The notes under the pieces: generated by a model
What the model saw: only the letters and a program-made list of their open reading frames with translations
What the model was told of the DNA's origin: nothing
Databases searched by the model: none
Made by a program: the position numbers and the translations under genes
Shown here: positions 1 through 7,039 of the stretch, piece by piece
Numbering within the stretch: position 1 is the stretch's first letter
How the letters are laid out: the number at the start of each line of letters is the position of its first letter
Virus record (IMG/VR): IMGVR_UViG_3300046010_012328
Coordinates: 1-20,525 of that record
Direction: 5' to 3' (one strand)
Length of the DNA stretch: 20,525 nucleotides
DNA from: a virus

Positions 1-1
1 T

Positions 2-1357
2 CCTAATAAAGATTCTACAAACCAACAATTTTCAGGTAATAATAAATACTATATATATAGATCAGGTGAATATGCTACTCCTATTTTATATTCACAAACC
101 GGAAGTGACTCAGGGAGGATAGGTATATTGAATTTTACACAAACTCCAACTGTTGTTACAATAACTAATGATTGCCAAACCTCCGTTTTAGCACTTACTT
201 CTTCTCTATATAATTCTCTATACAAAATATATTCAGGCTCAATCACTTCAAGTAATCCAATTTCCCCAAATGATCTTGGTACCCCATGGATTCCTATGGT
301 ATGGAATAGTAGTTCATTTATATCTGCTAATCCTGCATCTTCTAACTATAGTCCATTAGCAGCGGGTAGTGTTTTATTTAGATCAAGCTCAGTTACAAAT
401 TTAAACAATGGAGAATCTATAAAATACGGATGGTTTTTATTAGGAACAACATCTACATATTTAGTTAATGCTAATGTAAAATTAAAAATCAAAACTAATC
501 CTAATATTCCCCAAACTATATCTGGAGGAAAATTATCATTTGTTTTTTATAAAAAAGATCTTTCATCTCCTCCAACTAATCTTTATCCATTCTTCGATGC
601 AGATTTTTCTTATAATTCTGTTTTTAAATTCGTCTCATATAATGTATCTTTATCCCCAGGAAATGCAAATATATATGATATAGAATTTGACTCGGATCTT
701 TTTGAACCATTTACTGACATCGAAGATTTATCGGTATTAGCTAAATTTGATTTTAATATGGATATTTCTTCTTTATCCCCCTTTTCAGAACCATATTTTC
801 TTATAGAAGGAGGTGCATTTTCTTTAATTCAAACTCCTTCTCCAAATAATCAAAGTATTTCATATTCTGATGCAGCCTATATTCTCAGCATTACAGACCA
901 TTCTAATCCAAATTATTCTTTAATTACATTTAATAGTAGTTTTTCTTTAGTTTATAATAAATTATATCCCCAACTATCTGGATCAGGATATGATCCCACA
1001 ATATACCCATTTAAAATCCTCCCTGAATCCCCAGATACTTTACCTTCATCAGAATTTGAAATTAGATTCGCAGCTAATGAAAATCTAGTTTTTCCCATAT
1101 TACAATCTTATTTTAATAATTTAGGAAGATTAGTTTTAAAAGTATATAGAAATAATACTTCATTATCATCATTAAATAATACTCTAAGACAATCATTTTT
1201 AATTAGACGTTGGATTCCAAGAGCAGGATACATATATTTAAATGTTGCGGCTGATTTAGGTGCAGGTATAGTAAAACCTGAATTTATAACAGACGAAATA
1301 CAAGCTAAATTACCTGAAATAGTTAAAGATTTAACAGATAAAGGTTTAATTACTTAA
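2..1357 (+). CDS. Virion structural protein, 5'-truncated by window edge
   Basis: The reading frame is open from base 2 to the TAA at 1355-1357, so the gene begins before the window. The TTG at 128 is only an internal codon, and about 42 in-frame codons precede it without a stop. The visible part is about 451 residues, rich in Ser, Asn, Thr, Tyr and Pro and poor in charged residues, with many alternating hydrophobic/polar stretches. That composition is typical of beta-rich phage tail, baseplate or fibre proteins. No catalytic motif is visible. The last 30 residues are more helical and charged (…PEFITDEIQAKLPEIVKDL…). It sits directly upstream of three further structural-looking genes. The virion role is inferred from composition and neighbours; the exact position in the particle cannot be told. 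It has no signal peptide or membrane segment in the visible part. Confidence 0.7.
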   Translation, partial: PNKDSTNQQFSGNNKYYIYRSGEYATPILYSQTGSDSGRIGILNFTQTPTVVTITNDCQTSVLALTSSLYNSLYKIYSGSITSSNPISPNDLGTPWIPMVWNSSSFISANPASSNYSPLAAGSVLFRSSSVTNLNNGESIKYGWFLLGTTSTYLVNANVKLKIKTNPNIPQTISGGKLSFVFYKKDLSSPPTNLYPFFDADFSYNSVFKFVSYNVSLSPGNANIYDIEFDSDLFEPFTDIEDLSVLAKFDFNMDISSLSPFSEPYFLIEGGAFSLIQTPSPNNQSISYSDAAYILSITDHSNPNYSLITFNSSFSLVYNKLYPQLSGSGYDPTIYPFKILPESPDTLPSSEFEIRFAANENLVFPILQSYFNNLGRLVLKVYRNNTSLSSLNNTLRQSFLIRRWIPRAGYIYLNVAADLGAGIVKPEFITDEIQAKLPEIVKDLTDKGLIT

Positions 1358-1365
1358 AATTAATC

Positions 1366-1380
1366 ATATTTATAATAAAA
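1366..1380 (+). promoter_or_regulatory. Putative phage promoter, TATTTATAATAAAA type
   Basis: The 15-base string ATATTTATAATAAAA lies in the 33-base gap before the gene at 1391. The identical string recurs at 11366-11380, and close variants occur at 17776-17790 and 19801-19814. In each case it is 10-16 bases upstream of an ATG at the start of a gene block. It contains a TATAAT hexamer (1371-1376) but has no visible -35 box. It does not match the Bacteroidota TAnnTTTG box. Promoter function is inferred from recurrence and position. Confidence 0.55.
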
Positions 1381-1390
1381 TAAAAAACAA

Positions 1391-2044
1391 ATGGGATATT
1401 TAAATAATAGCGTTATAACAGTAGACGCAATTTTAACTACAAAAGGAAGACAGTTATTAGCACAAAATGATGGTTCTTTTCGAATTACTCAATTCGCACT
1501 AGCAGATGATGAAATTGACTATACAATGTATAATCCCAATCACCCATCTGGATCTTCATATTACGGTGAAGCAATTCTAAATATGCCTCTATTAGAAGCA
1601 TTTCCTTTAGAAACTCAAATTATGAAGTATAAATTAGTTACTTTACCTAGAGGAACAGCCAAATTACCCATATTATCTATTCCCCCAATTATTGCTCAGG
1701 CTCAAGGTTCATCTTATTCTATTACTCCTCAAACATTAAATTATTTTGGAGGAAATACATTTGAATCTGCAGGATATACTTTTACTACTTCTGATGTGCG
1801 TTTATTTAGTACATTTGAAGGAGTAGGTATTAATACAACTTCTGCTCAAACATTAAATTCTACAACTACATTAGGTACTAGTGTTTCTAAAACAGTTATA
1901 GGTACATCTTTGAATATGAGATTTACTACTGTTAATACATTATTTGGAACTAATAATAATAAATTATATGCTACATTAACTGTAGAAGGTAGAGATAGCG
2001 GAGCAAGAGTAACAATTCCAGTAGAAGTAACAAAAGCATCATAA
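1391..2044 (+). CDS. Conserved phage virion protein (unknown position)
   Basis: A 217-residue protein starting at an ATG 10 bases after a putative promoter. The N-terminal 45 residues carry a recognisable phage signature: a stretch like AILTTKGRQLLA, then FRITQFALADDEIDY (residues about 14-45). I associate this with structural proteins of T4-like marine phages, from memory and without a database check. The middle third is Pro/Leu-rich, and the C-terminal half is Thr/Ser/Asn-rich with alternating beta-like residues ending in a compact Ig-like pattern (YATLTVEGRDSGARVTIPVEV). There is no signal peptide or enzyme motif. It is followed after 18 bases by another structural gene. The function within the particle (tail, baseplate or neck) is unknown. 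Confidence 0.7.
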   Translation: MGYLNNSVITVDAILTTKGRQLLAQNDGSFRITQFALADDEIDYTMYNPNHPSGSSYYGEAILNMPLLEAFPLETQIMKYKLVTLPRGTAKLPILSIPPIIAQAQGSSYSITPQTLNYFGGNTFESAGYTFTTSDVRLFSTFEGVGINTTSAQTLNSTTTLGTSVSKTVIGTSLNMRFTTVNTLFGTNNNKLYATLTVEGRDSGARVTIPVEVTKAS

Positions 2045-2062
2045 AAAATAATATAAAAATAT

Positions 2063-3082
2063 ATGTCATTTAATCGTTTAGCACCTGAAGATTTTGTAGT
2101 AAGTTCTGACTCAATTACATCCACATTATGGTCAGGTGGAGCAGTAACCTTAACAAGTTTCTTTACCTCATCAAACCAACAAGCTGGATCATCGGGAGAT
2201 TTTTATTTAAATATCTACCAATCCAATCCTATTTCTGCAGCCGATGCCGAAGTACAATTTGCTATTGCTTATGGTAATAAACAAGGAAGTGGAAGTTCTT
2301 GGTATAATGGAGCGGTACCGGGTGCTTCTCCCACTAGAACTACTTATGGTCAATATAGAACATTAGTTCTAGGAGATGAAAATACAGATTTTGTTTTTGG
2401 AAATATCACAGCATCTGAATTTTGGGCAATTTCAATTGATAGAACTCGCTATAAACAATCATTATTTCCTGGTTCAATGACACTACTACTTTCAGGATCT
2501 GGAGGAGTAATATCATTAACAGATAATAGTCAATATGCTATCTCTACTATATTTAATGATGCTGGACGAGTTTTTCAATTAGTTAGTGGATCAGCAGGAA
2601 CTCTTTATTCAGGTTCAGGAGTAGATGCAAATGGATTTAGTCCTTCATCAGGATCATATGGATATTTCCTCCCAGATATTGGAACAATTATATTAAATCC
2701 ACTTGCATTATCTGAATCTATTCATTTGTCTCCTAATAGATCTTCAAATTCAAATGGAGATAATTACCAAAGATTATATAGCGCTATTAGTTCATCAAAT
2801 GCCTCATTTTTTCAATTAAATAGTCAAGAAACAATTTCATCTGATTATATATTCGTTAGAGTTAGAAATGCTGAACTTAACTACTCACAAAATCCTAGTT
2901 ATATTTCTGGAAGTACAGGTGAGCTAATTTATAATTCATTTATAAACAACCCACAAACATTTCCAACAACAATTGGTTTATATAACGACAACAACGAATT
3001 ACTAGCTGTTGCTAAACTTTCAAGACCACTATTAAAAGATTTCACAAAAGAAGCACTAGTAAGAGTTAAATTAGATTTCTAA
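2063..3082 (+). CDS. Virion structural protein with shared C-terminal module
   Basis: A 339-residue protein, Ser/Gly/Asn/Tyr-rich and beta-like, with no catalytic motif. It contains many short Gly-Ser runs (SGSGG, SGSAG, SGSGV). The last 70 residues contain a module (VRNAELN…NPSYISGS…TTIGLYNDNNELLAVAKLSRPL) that is repeated at the end of the next protein, so the two share a paralogous C-terminal domain. From family knowledge this module occurs in virion proteins of T4-like marine phages, probably baseplate or tail. It is preceded by an A/T-only leader without a ribosome binding site and ends 5 bases before the next ATG. The structural role is inferred from composition, module sharing and neighbours. 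Confidence 0.7.
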   Translation: MSFNRLAPEDFVVSSDSITSTLWSGGAVTLTSFFTSSNQQAGSSGDFYLNIYQSNPISAADAEVQFAIAYGNKQGSGSSWYNGAVPGASPTRTTYGQYRTLVLGDENTDFVFGNITASEFWAISIDRTRYKQSLFPGSMTLLLSGSGGVISLTDNSQYAISTIFNDAGRVFQLVSGSAGTLYSGSGVDANGFSPSSGSYGYFLPDIGTIILNPLALSESIHLSPNRSSNSNGDNYQRLYSAISSSNASFFQLNSQETISSDYIFVRVRNAELNYSQNPSYISGSTGELIYNSFINNPQTFPTTIGLYNDNNELLAVAKLSRPLLKDFTKEALVRVKLDF

Positions 3083-3087
3083 AATCA

Positions 3088-4008
3088 ATGAGCGCTTACA
3101 AGCAACTTTTAACTTCTGATATAATTGTTACTCCATTTGAGGTAAGCAAAGAGTTTACCTTTAATGGAGGCAGTTCTTTAGTTGATCCAAACGTAGGAAT
3201 AGATAGACTATTAGGCCAAAATATAGTTGGAACTTTATTTAATCCCTTATCTGATCCTACCACAGGAAATTTAGGAACCCAATATCGAAGATTAGTTTAT
3301 AGTTCAATCAAGGAACTCTACTATTCAAATTATTTAAGTTCTAGTTATGGAGATACAGTTAATCAACCAATTTTAATCCCAGGTAGAGATGAAGAAGGAA
3401 ATCGATTTGTAGGTTCTACAAATAATCCACAATTCGATAACTATCTTCAAACCACCCTTACCTATCCAAAATTTTTTCCAACTTCGTCTGGAGCATATGT
3501 GGGAGTTATTTCAATCCCTGCTCGTTTATTTGGAGATTATATTAAACCAAATACATTTAATTTTAAAGCAGGACCAAATTCTTTAGCAGATGATGGAGAA
3601 GGAAATATATTACTTAATGGAGACTCAATAATAGGAAATATATTTTATCCTCATGGGGTTATTACTATAACTTCTTCTTCATTTGGTGTTATAAATTCAT
3701 TTATATCAAATGCTGATGTAACTTGTTCATTTAACAGTTCATATAAAATTTATGAAACACAATATAAATGTACAATTAGAGAAAACGAATATAATTTAAC
3801 TTTAAATCCAAGTATTATATCAGGTAGCAATTCAGCTAGTTTAGGTATCCCATATGGATTTATAACTGAATCGTATTTTTCACCTTATATTACTACAGTT
3901 GGACTATATGATGAACAGCAAAATCTATTAGCAATAGGTAAATTAGCACAACCATTACCTTCATCCCCAACAACAGATACAACAATATTGATTAACATAG
4001 ATAGATAA
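3088..4008 (+). CDS. Virion structural protein, paralogous C-terminus to upstream gene
   Basis: A 306-residue protein of structural composition. The N-terminal part contains an ordered Tyr/Asn/Ser-rich segment (TQYRRLVYSSIKELYYSNYLSSS) typical of phage baseplate- or tail-type proteins. The C-terminal 75 residues match the module of the upstream protein (NPSIISGS … TTVGLYDEQQNLLAIGKLAQPL). Identity outside this module appears low, so the pair probably shares one assembly domain on different bodies. The stop TAA overlaps the next ATG (TAATG at 4006-4010), which links translation of this virion gene to the GIY-YIG gene behind it. Exact placement in the particle is not known. Confidence 0.7.
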   Translation: MSAYKQLLTSDIIVTPFEVSKEFTFNGGSSLVDPNVGIDRLLGQNIVGTLFNPLSDPTTGNLGTQYRRLVYSSIKELYYSNYLSSSYGDTVNQPILIPGRDEEGNRFVGSTNNPQFDNYLQTTLTYPKFFPTSSGAYVGVISIPARLFGDYIKPNTFNFKAGPNSLADDGEGNILLNGDSIIGNIFYPHGVITITSSSFGVINSFISNADVTCSFNSSYKIYETQYKCTIRENEYNLTLNPSIISGSNSASLGIPYGFITESYFSPYITTVGLYDEQQNLLAIGKLAQPLPSSPTTDTTILINIDR

Positions 4009-4448
4009 TGTGGTTATACGAAAATAAAGTTATAGATAAAATAGAAGATTTTAAAGAAGGAACATTTGGTTTTGTTTATAAAATTACTAACAACGAAACA
4101 GGTAAATTTTACATTGGTAAAAAACAATTGATTTCAAAAACTAATGTTAAATTAGGTAAGAAAGAAAAAGCAGCTCTTCCAACTCAACGTGGTAGAACTC
4201 CAACTAAAAAATTAGTAGTTAAAGAAGCAGATTGGCAAAACTATTGGGGCAGTAATAAACCATTACTCGAAGAAATAAAATCTTCAAATAAAGATAAATT
4301 TACAAGGGAAATACTAATAGTATGTTCCAGTAAAAAACTCCTAACATATTGGGAAGCAGCATATCAAATGAAACTAGATGTATTATTAATAGACAGCTAT
4401 AATGATACCATCTTAGGACATTATTATAAGAAAGACTTTTCAAACTAG
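4008..4448 (+). CDS. GIY-YIG family nuclease
   Basis: A 146-residue protein. Residues about 22-40 form a GIY-YIG core in the variant form FVYKITN…GKFYIGKK. A conserved second block follows around residues 74-106 (WQNYWGSNKPLLEEI … REIL), as in phage-encoded small GIY-YIG proteins. The C-terminal part contains a Glu in YWEAAYQ (residues about 110-117) that may be the metal-binding Glu. There is no NUMOD or other DNA-binding tail, unlike the second GIY-YIG protein at 17795. The start overlaps the upstream stop (TAATG). Such proteins can be Seg-like homing nucleases or resident repair/processing nucleases. The tight translational coupling, lack of a DNA-recognition tail and position at the head of a primase/nuclease cluster make a resident function at least as likely. 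Confidence 0.75.
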   Translation: MWLYENKVIDKIEDFKEGTFGFVYKITNNETGKFYIGKKQLISKTNVKLGKKEKAALPTQRGRTPTKKLVVKEADWQNYWGSNKPLLEEIKSSNKDKFTREILIVCSSKKLLTYWEAAYQMKLDVLLIDSYNDTILGHYYKKDFSN

Positions 4449-4467
4449 GATATCCAAGATATCCTTT
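4447..4467 (+). terminator. Perfect 8-bp hairpin after GIY-YIG gene
   Basis: AGGATATC (4447-4454) and GATATCCT (4458-4465) form a perfect inverted repeat with a CAA loop, starting inside the stop codon and followed by TTTATA. The stem is AT-rich and the T-run is short, so this would be a weak rho-independent terminator. It could instead be an operator or an RNA-stability element between the structural block and the primase gene. Confidence 0.4.
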
Positions 4468-4483
4468 ATATATTAAACAAGTT

Positions 4484-5419
4484 ATGGAAAATACTGCGTT
4501 AATATATTTGATTGATTCAATTTTAGGTAAGAGTAAATCCACATCTAAAGGTAATAGAGCGTATCATTGTCCTGAATGTAAACACCATAAGTTAAAACTC
4601 GAAGTTAATTTAGATGAAACATCTCCACATTTCCAATCATATAATTGTTGGACGTGTGGTTTTAAGGGTAAAAAATTAACAACTTTATTTAAAAAAACAG
4701 AAGCGGATTTCGACAAAGTAAACCAATTAAAACTATTAGTTAAATCTATTCCAAAAGATTTTGAAGGAAAAGTAGTTGAAAGTAAAAAAGCAATACTACC
4801 TAAAGAATTTATTTCATTAATTAATCCTCCAAGTAGTTTAACAGCAAAACACGCTTTACACTACTTAAAAACTCGAAATATAACTAAAGAGGATATAATT
4901 AAATACAATATAGGATATTGTGAGTTTGGGAATTATTCAAACATGATTATTATCCCTTCATACAACTCAGAAGGAAATCTAAATTATTTCACTTCCAGAA
5001 ATTTCAATAAAAATTCTACCATCAAATATAAAAATCCAGATGTATCAAGAGATATAATTGGGTTAGAATTATTTATAAATTGGAATACACCAATTACATT
5101 ATGTGAGGGAATGTTTGATGCCATTGCTATTAAACGAAATGCTATTCCATTACTTGGAAAAACCATTCAAAATAGCTTAATGAAAAAAATAATCAATTCC
5201 TCAGTACAAAAAATATACATTGCACTAGATAAAGACGCCATTAAACAAGCGTTAAATTTCTGTGAAACATTGATGAACGAAGGTAAAGAAGTTTATTTAG
5301 TTGATATTGACGATAAGGATCCAAGTGATATGGGATTCGTTAAGTTCACTAACCTAATTCAAAATACGTTTCCGTTAACTTTCTCAAACTTACTTGAGAA
5401 AAAACTCCAAACAATATGA
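4484..5419 (+). CDS. DNA primase (DnaG-type, zinc finger + Toprim)
   Basis: A 311-residue protein that synthesises RNA primers for lagging-strand replication. A zinc finger is visible as C29-x2-C32 and C55-x2-C58 (HCPEC … CWTCG). The Toprim domain shows the catalytic Glu in CEGMFDA (E208) and the metal-binding DxD in ALDKDA (D249, D251), followed by the typical DKDPSDMG segment near the C-terminus. It is much shorter than bacterial DnaG and has no helicase domain, so it is a stand-alone phage primase of the size expected for T4 gp61-like enzymes, with the helicase presumably encoded elsewhere. The ATG at 4484 lies 36 bases after the upstream stop with no ribosome binding site. Its TGA overlaps the next ATG, coupling it to the nuclease gene. 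Confidence 0.88.
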   Translation: MENTALIYLIDSILGKSKSTSKGNRAYHCPECKHHKLKLEVNLDETSPHFQSYNCWTCGFKGKKLTTLFKKTEADFDKVNQLKLLVKSIPKDFEGKVVESKKAILPKEFISLINPPSSLTAKHALHYLKTRNITKEDIIKYNIGYCEFGNYSNMIIIPSYNSEGNLNYFTSRNFNKNSTIKYKNPDVSRDIIGLELFINWNTPITLCEGMFDAIAIKRNAIPLLGKTIQNSLMKKIINSSVQKIYIALDKDAIKQALNFCETLMNEGKEVYLVDIDDKDPSDMGFVKFTNLIQNTFPLTFSNLLEKKLQTI

Positions 5420-6186
5420 GTAAAATTAAGCATTCACATGGTCGAATTTTAGAAATATCTGACGACCATAAACAGATTACTTTACCAGATTCTAGATATT
5501 ATAGAAGAAATGGCGAATATTACCCTTCAGTAACGTATGTGTTAAATTTATATCCTAAAGGAAAATTTTTTGAAGATTGGTTAAAAAAAGTAGGTTACGC
5601 TTCTGAACATATTGTTAAAAAAGCAGCAGAAGAAGGTACTCAAGTACATGAATTATGTGAAGCATATTTAAATGGAGAAGAATTATATTTTTTATCTCCA
5701 GTAGGTAAACCTCAATATCCATCAAATGTATGGCAGATGTTTTTACATTTTGTAGATTTTTGGGAAGAATTATCACCAAAATTAATTGAAACTGAAGTAC
5801 ATTTATTTTCACAAGAACTTAAAGTAGCAGGAACCTGCGATTTAATTGTTGAAATAAACGATGAATTGTGGTTATTGGACATCAAAACATCCAACCATAT
5901 ACATTCAACATATGAACTTCAAACCGCAGTTTATGGCCAATGTTATCTAGAGTGTTTTGGTAAAAAGATAGATAGATATGGAGTGCTATGGGTAAAGTCA
6001 AACAAACGTAAAGCCGCAAAAAACAAAATGCAAGGTAAAGGATGGGAAATTTTAGAATCAGAAAGAACATTTGAACAAAATATTGACATATTTAAAACCG
6101 TTAAAAAATTGTTTGATTTAGAAAATCCAACTTCATCCCCATCATTCGAATCATTTAGAACCACTGCAAAACGAAAAGATATATAA
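5416..6186 (+). CDS. PD-(D/E)XK superfamily exonuclease (RecB/Cas4-like)
   Basis: A 256-residue nuclease of the RecB/Cas4-like branch. Visible motifs are GTQVH (H78), a Glu in IETEVHLF, GTCDLI (catalytic D142), LLDIKTS (D155, K157) and ELQTAVYG (Q169), in the order expected for PD-(D/E)XK exonucleases. No Cys cluster for an Fe-S centre is visible, unlike true Cas4. It probably processes DNA ends in replication or recombination. Translation is coupled to the primase upstream through an ATGA overlap, which supports a replication/repair role. The gene ends at TAA 6184-6186, directly before a putative promoter. Confidence 0.85.
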   Translation: MSKIKHSHGRILEISDDHKQITLPDSRYYRRNGEYYPSVTYVLNLYPKGKFFEDWLKKVGYASEHIVKKAAEEGTQVHELCEAYLNGEELYFLSPVGKPQYPSNVWQMFLHFVDFWEELSPKLIETEVHLFSQELKVAGTCDLIVEINDELWLLDIKTSNHIHSTYELQTAVYGQCYLECFGKKIDRYGVLWVKSNKRKAAKNKMQGKGWEILESERTFEQNIDIFKTVKKLFDLENPTSSPSFESFRTTAKRKDI

Positions 6187-6200
6187 TATTTATAATGAGA
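6186..6200 (+). promoter_or_regulatory. Putative promoter, variant of the TATTTATAAT element
   Basis: TATTTATAAT (6187-6196) matches the first ten bases of the repeated promoter-like element but then continues GAGAGAG instead of AAAA. It lies just after the nuclease stop and about 45 bases before the ATG at 6242, giving this transcript a longer leader than at the other sites. The GAGAGAG run could be a ribosome binding site only for a start much closer than 6242, and none is visible there. Confidence 0.4.
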
Positions 6201-6241
6201 GAGAATTGGGATTCCTAAATTCTTTTTCGTATATTGATATT

Positions 6242-7039
6242 ATGATAAAACTTACTCAACTATTACAAGAAGCACTTTCCAATCCAAAAGCTATAATCAT
6301 GGCCGGAGGTGCATCCGTAGGTAAATCTACGGTACTCAAATCGATTGATCCTATAATTAAGGATTTTGACAATCTAAACGCAGATAAATATGTTGAAGAT
6401 AAAGATTCCCCAATGTATGGGAATTTAGCTGCTGCGGCTTCTCAAGTAAAAAAACAAGATTTACCAAATGCTATAAAAAATCAAAAGAATCTTGTTTACG
6501 ATACTACTGCAGCTAATTTATCTACTTTACAACCAATTCTAGATGAATTAAACAGTAATGGGTATGAAACCATGATGATTATGGTTTATGCCCATCCTAT
6601 TGTTTCATTTTTAAGAAACTTTAAGCGTGAACGTAAAGTACCAGCAGTTGGCGTTTTAGGAACATGGGCTAATGTATATAATTTATTAGACGAATATAAA
6701 AATATATTCGGTGATAAATTCGTATTAGTAAATTCTCCATCTGGACCTGAAGAACAAAAAGAAATAGCCAATTTTGAACAAGCATATCAAGATGGTAAAC
6801 TACCAGAATATTTTAATAATTTATTATCTACAGGAGAATTCGCTTCTACTTTTAAAAAAGACGATTCAACTTTGTCTCCTGAAGAAAAAGTAAAAAGAGA
6901 AAAACAAAGAGAAGCTACTCGTAAAACATTAGAAAAAAATATTGAAAAAATTGCTACCACATATGGGGATATTCAATCTAAATTAGACCCAATTGATAGT
7001 AAAGAGTTGCCTAATATTGTTAAAAACTTTGTTAAATGA
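6242..7039 (+). CDS. Zeta-toxin-like P-loop kinase
   Basis: A 265-residue protein from the ATG at 6242. An in-frame TTG at 6206 would add 12 residues, but the ATG is preferred because it places the N-terminus in register with the MxxxxQLLQE-type leader seen in neighbouring proteins. Walker A is GGASVGKST (G22-T30). It is followed by an NADKY segment with a likely catalytic Asp, and a lid-like Arg-rich stretch (FLRNFKRERK) with a conserved LGTWANVYNLLDEY after it. The fold is that of zeta toxin/polynucleotide-kinase-like enzymes, which phosphorylate small sugars, nucleotides or nucleic-acid ends. There is no epsilon-antitoxin gene beside it, so a classical toxin-antitoxin role is unlikely. The substrate is unknown. 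The C-terminal third is a charged helical region. Its TGA overlaps the next ATG (ATGA). Confidence 0.72.
   Translation: MIKLTQLLQEALSNPKAIIMAGGASVGKSTVLKSIDPIIKDFDNLNADKYVEDKDSPMYGNLAAAASQVKKQDLPNAIKNQKNLVYDTTAANLSTLQPILDELNSNGYETMMIMVYAHPIVSFLRNFKRERKVPAVGVLGTWANVYNLLDEYKNIFGDKFVLVNSPSGPEEQKEIANFEQAYQDGKLPEYFNNLLSTGEFASTFKKDDSTLSPEEKVKREKQREATRKTLEKNIEKIATTYGDIQSKLDPIDSKELPNIVKNFVK

Noticed and set aside
128-130. TTG as the start of the first gene
   Set aside because: The frame is open from base 2 without a stop, so the gene enters from the left edge and the TTG is internal.
6242-7039. Zeta toxin as part of a toxin-antitoxin system
   Set aside because: No antitoxin-like small gene is next to it. 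The neighbours are phage accessory enzymes and the coupling is to the fusion protein downstream.
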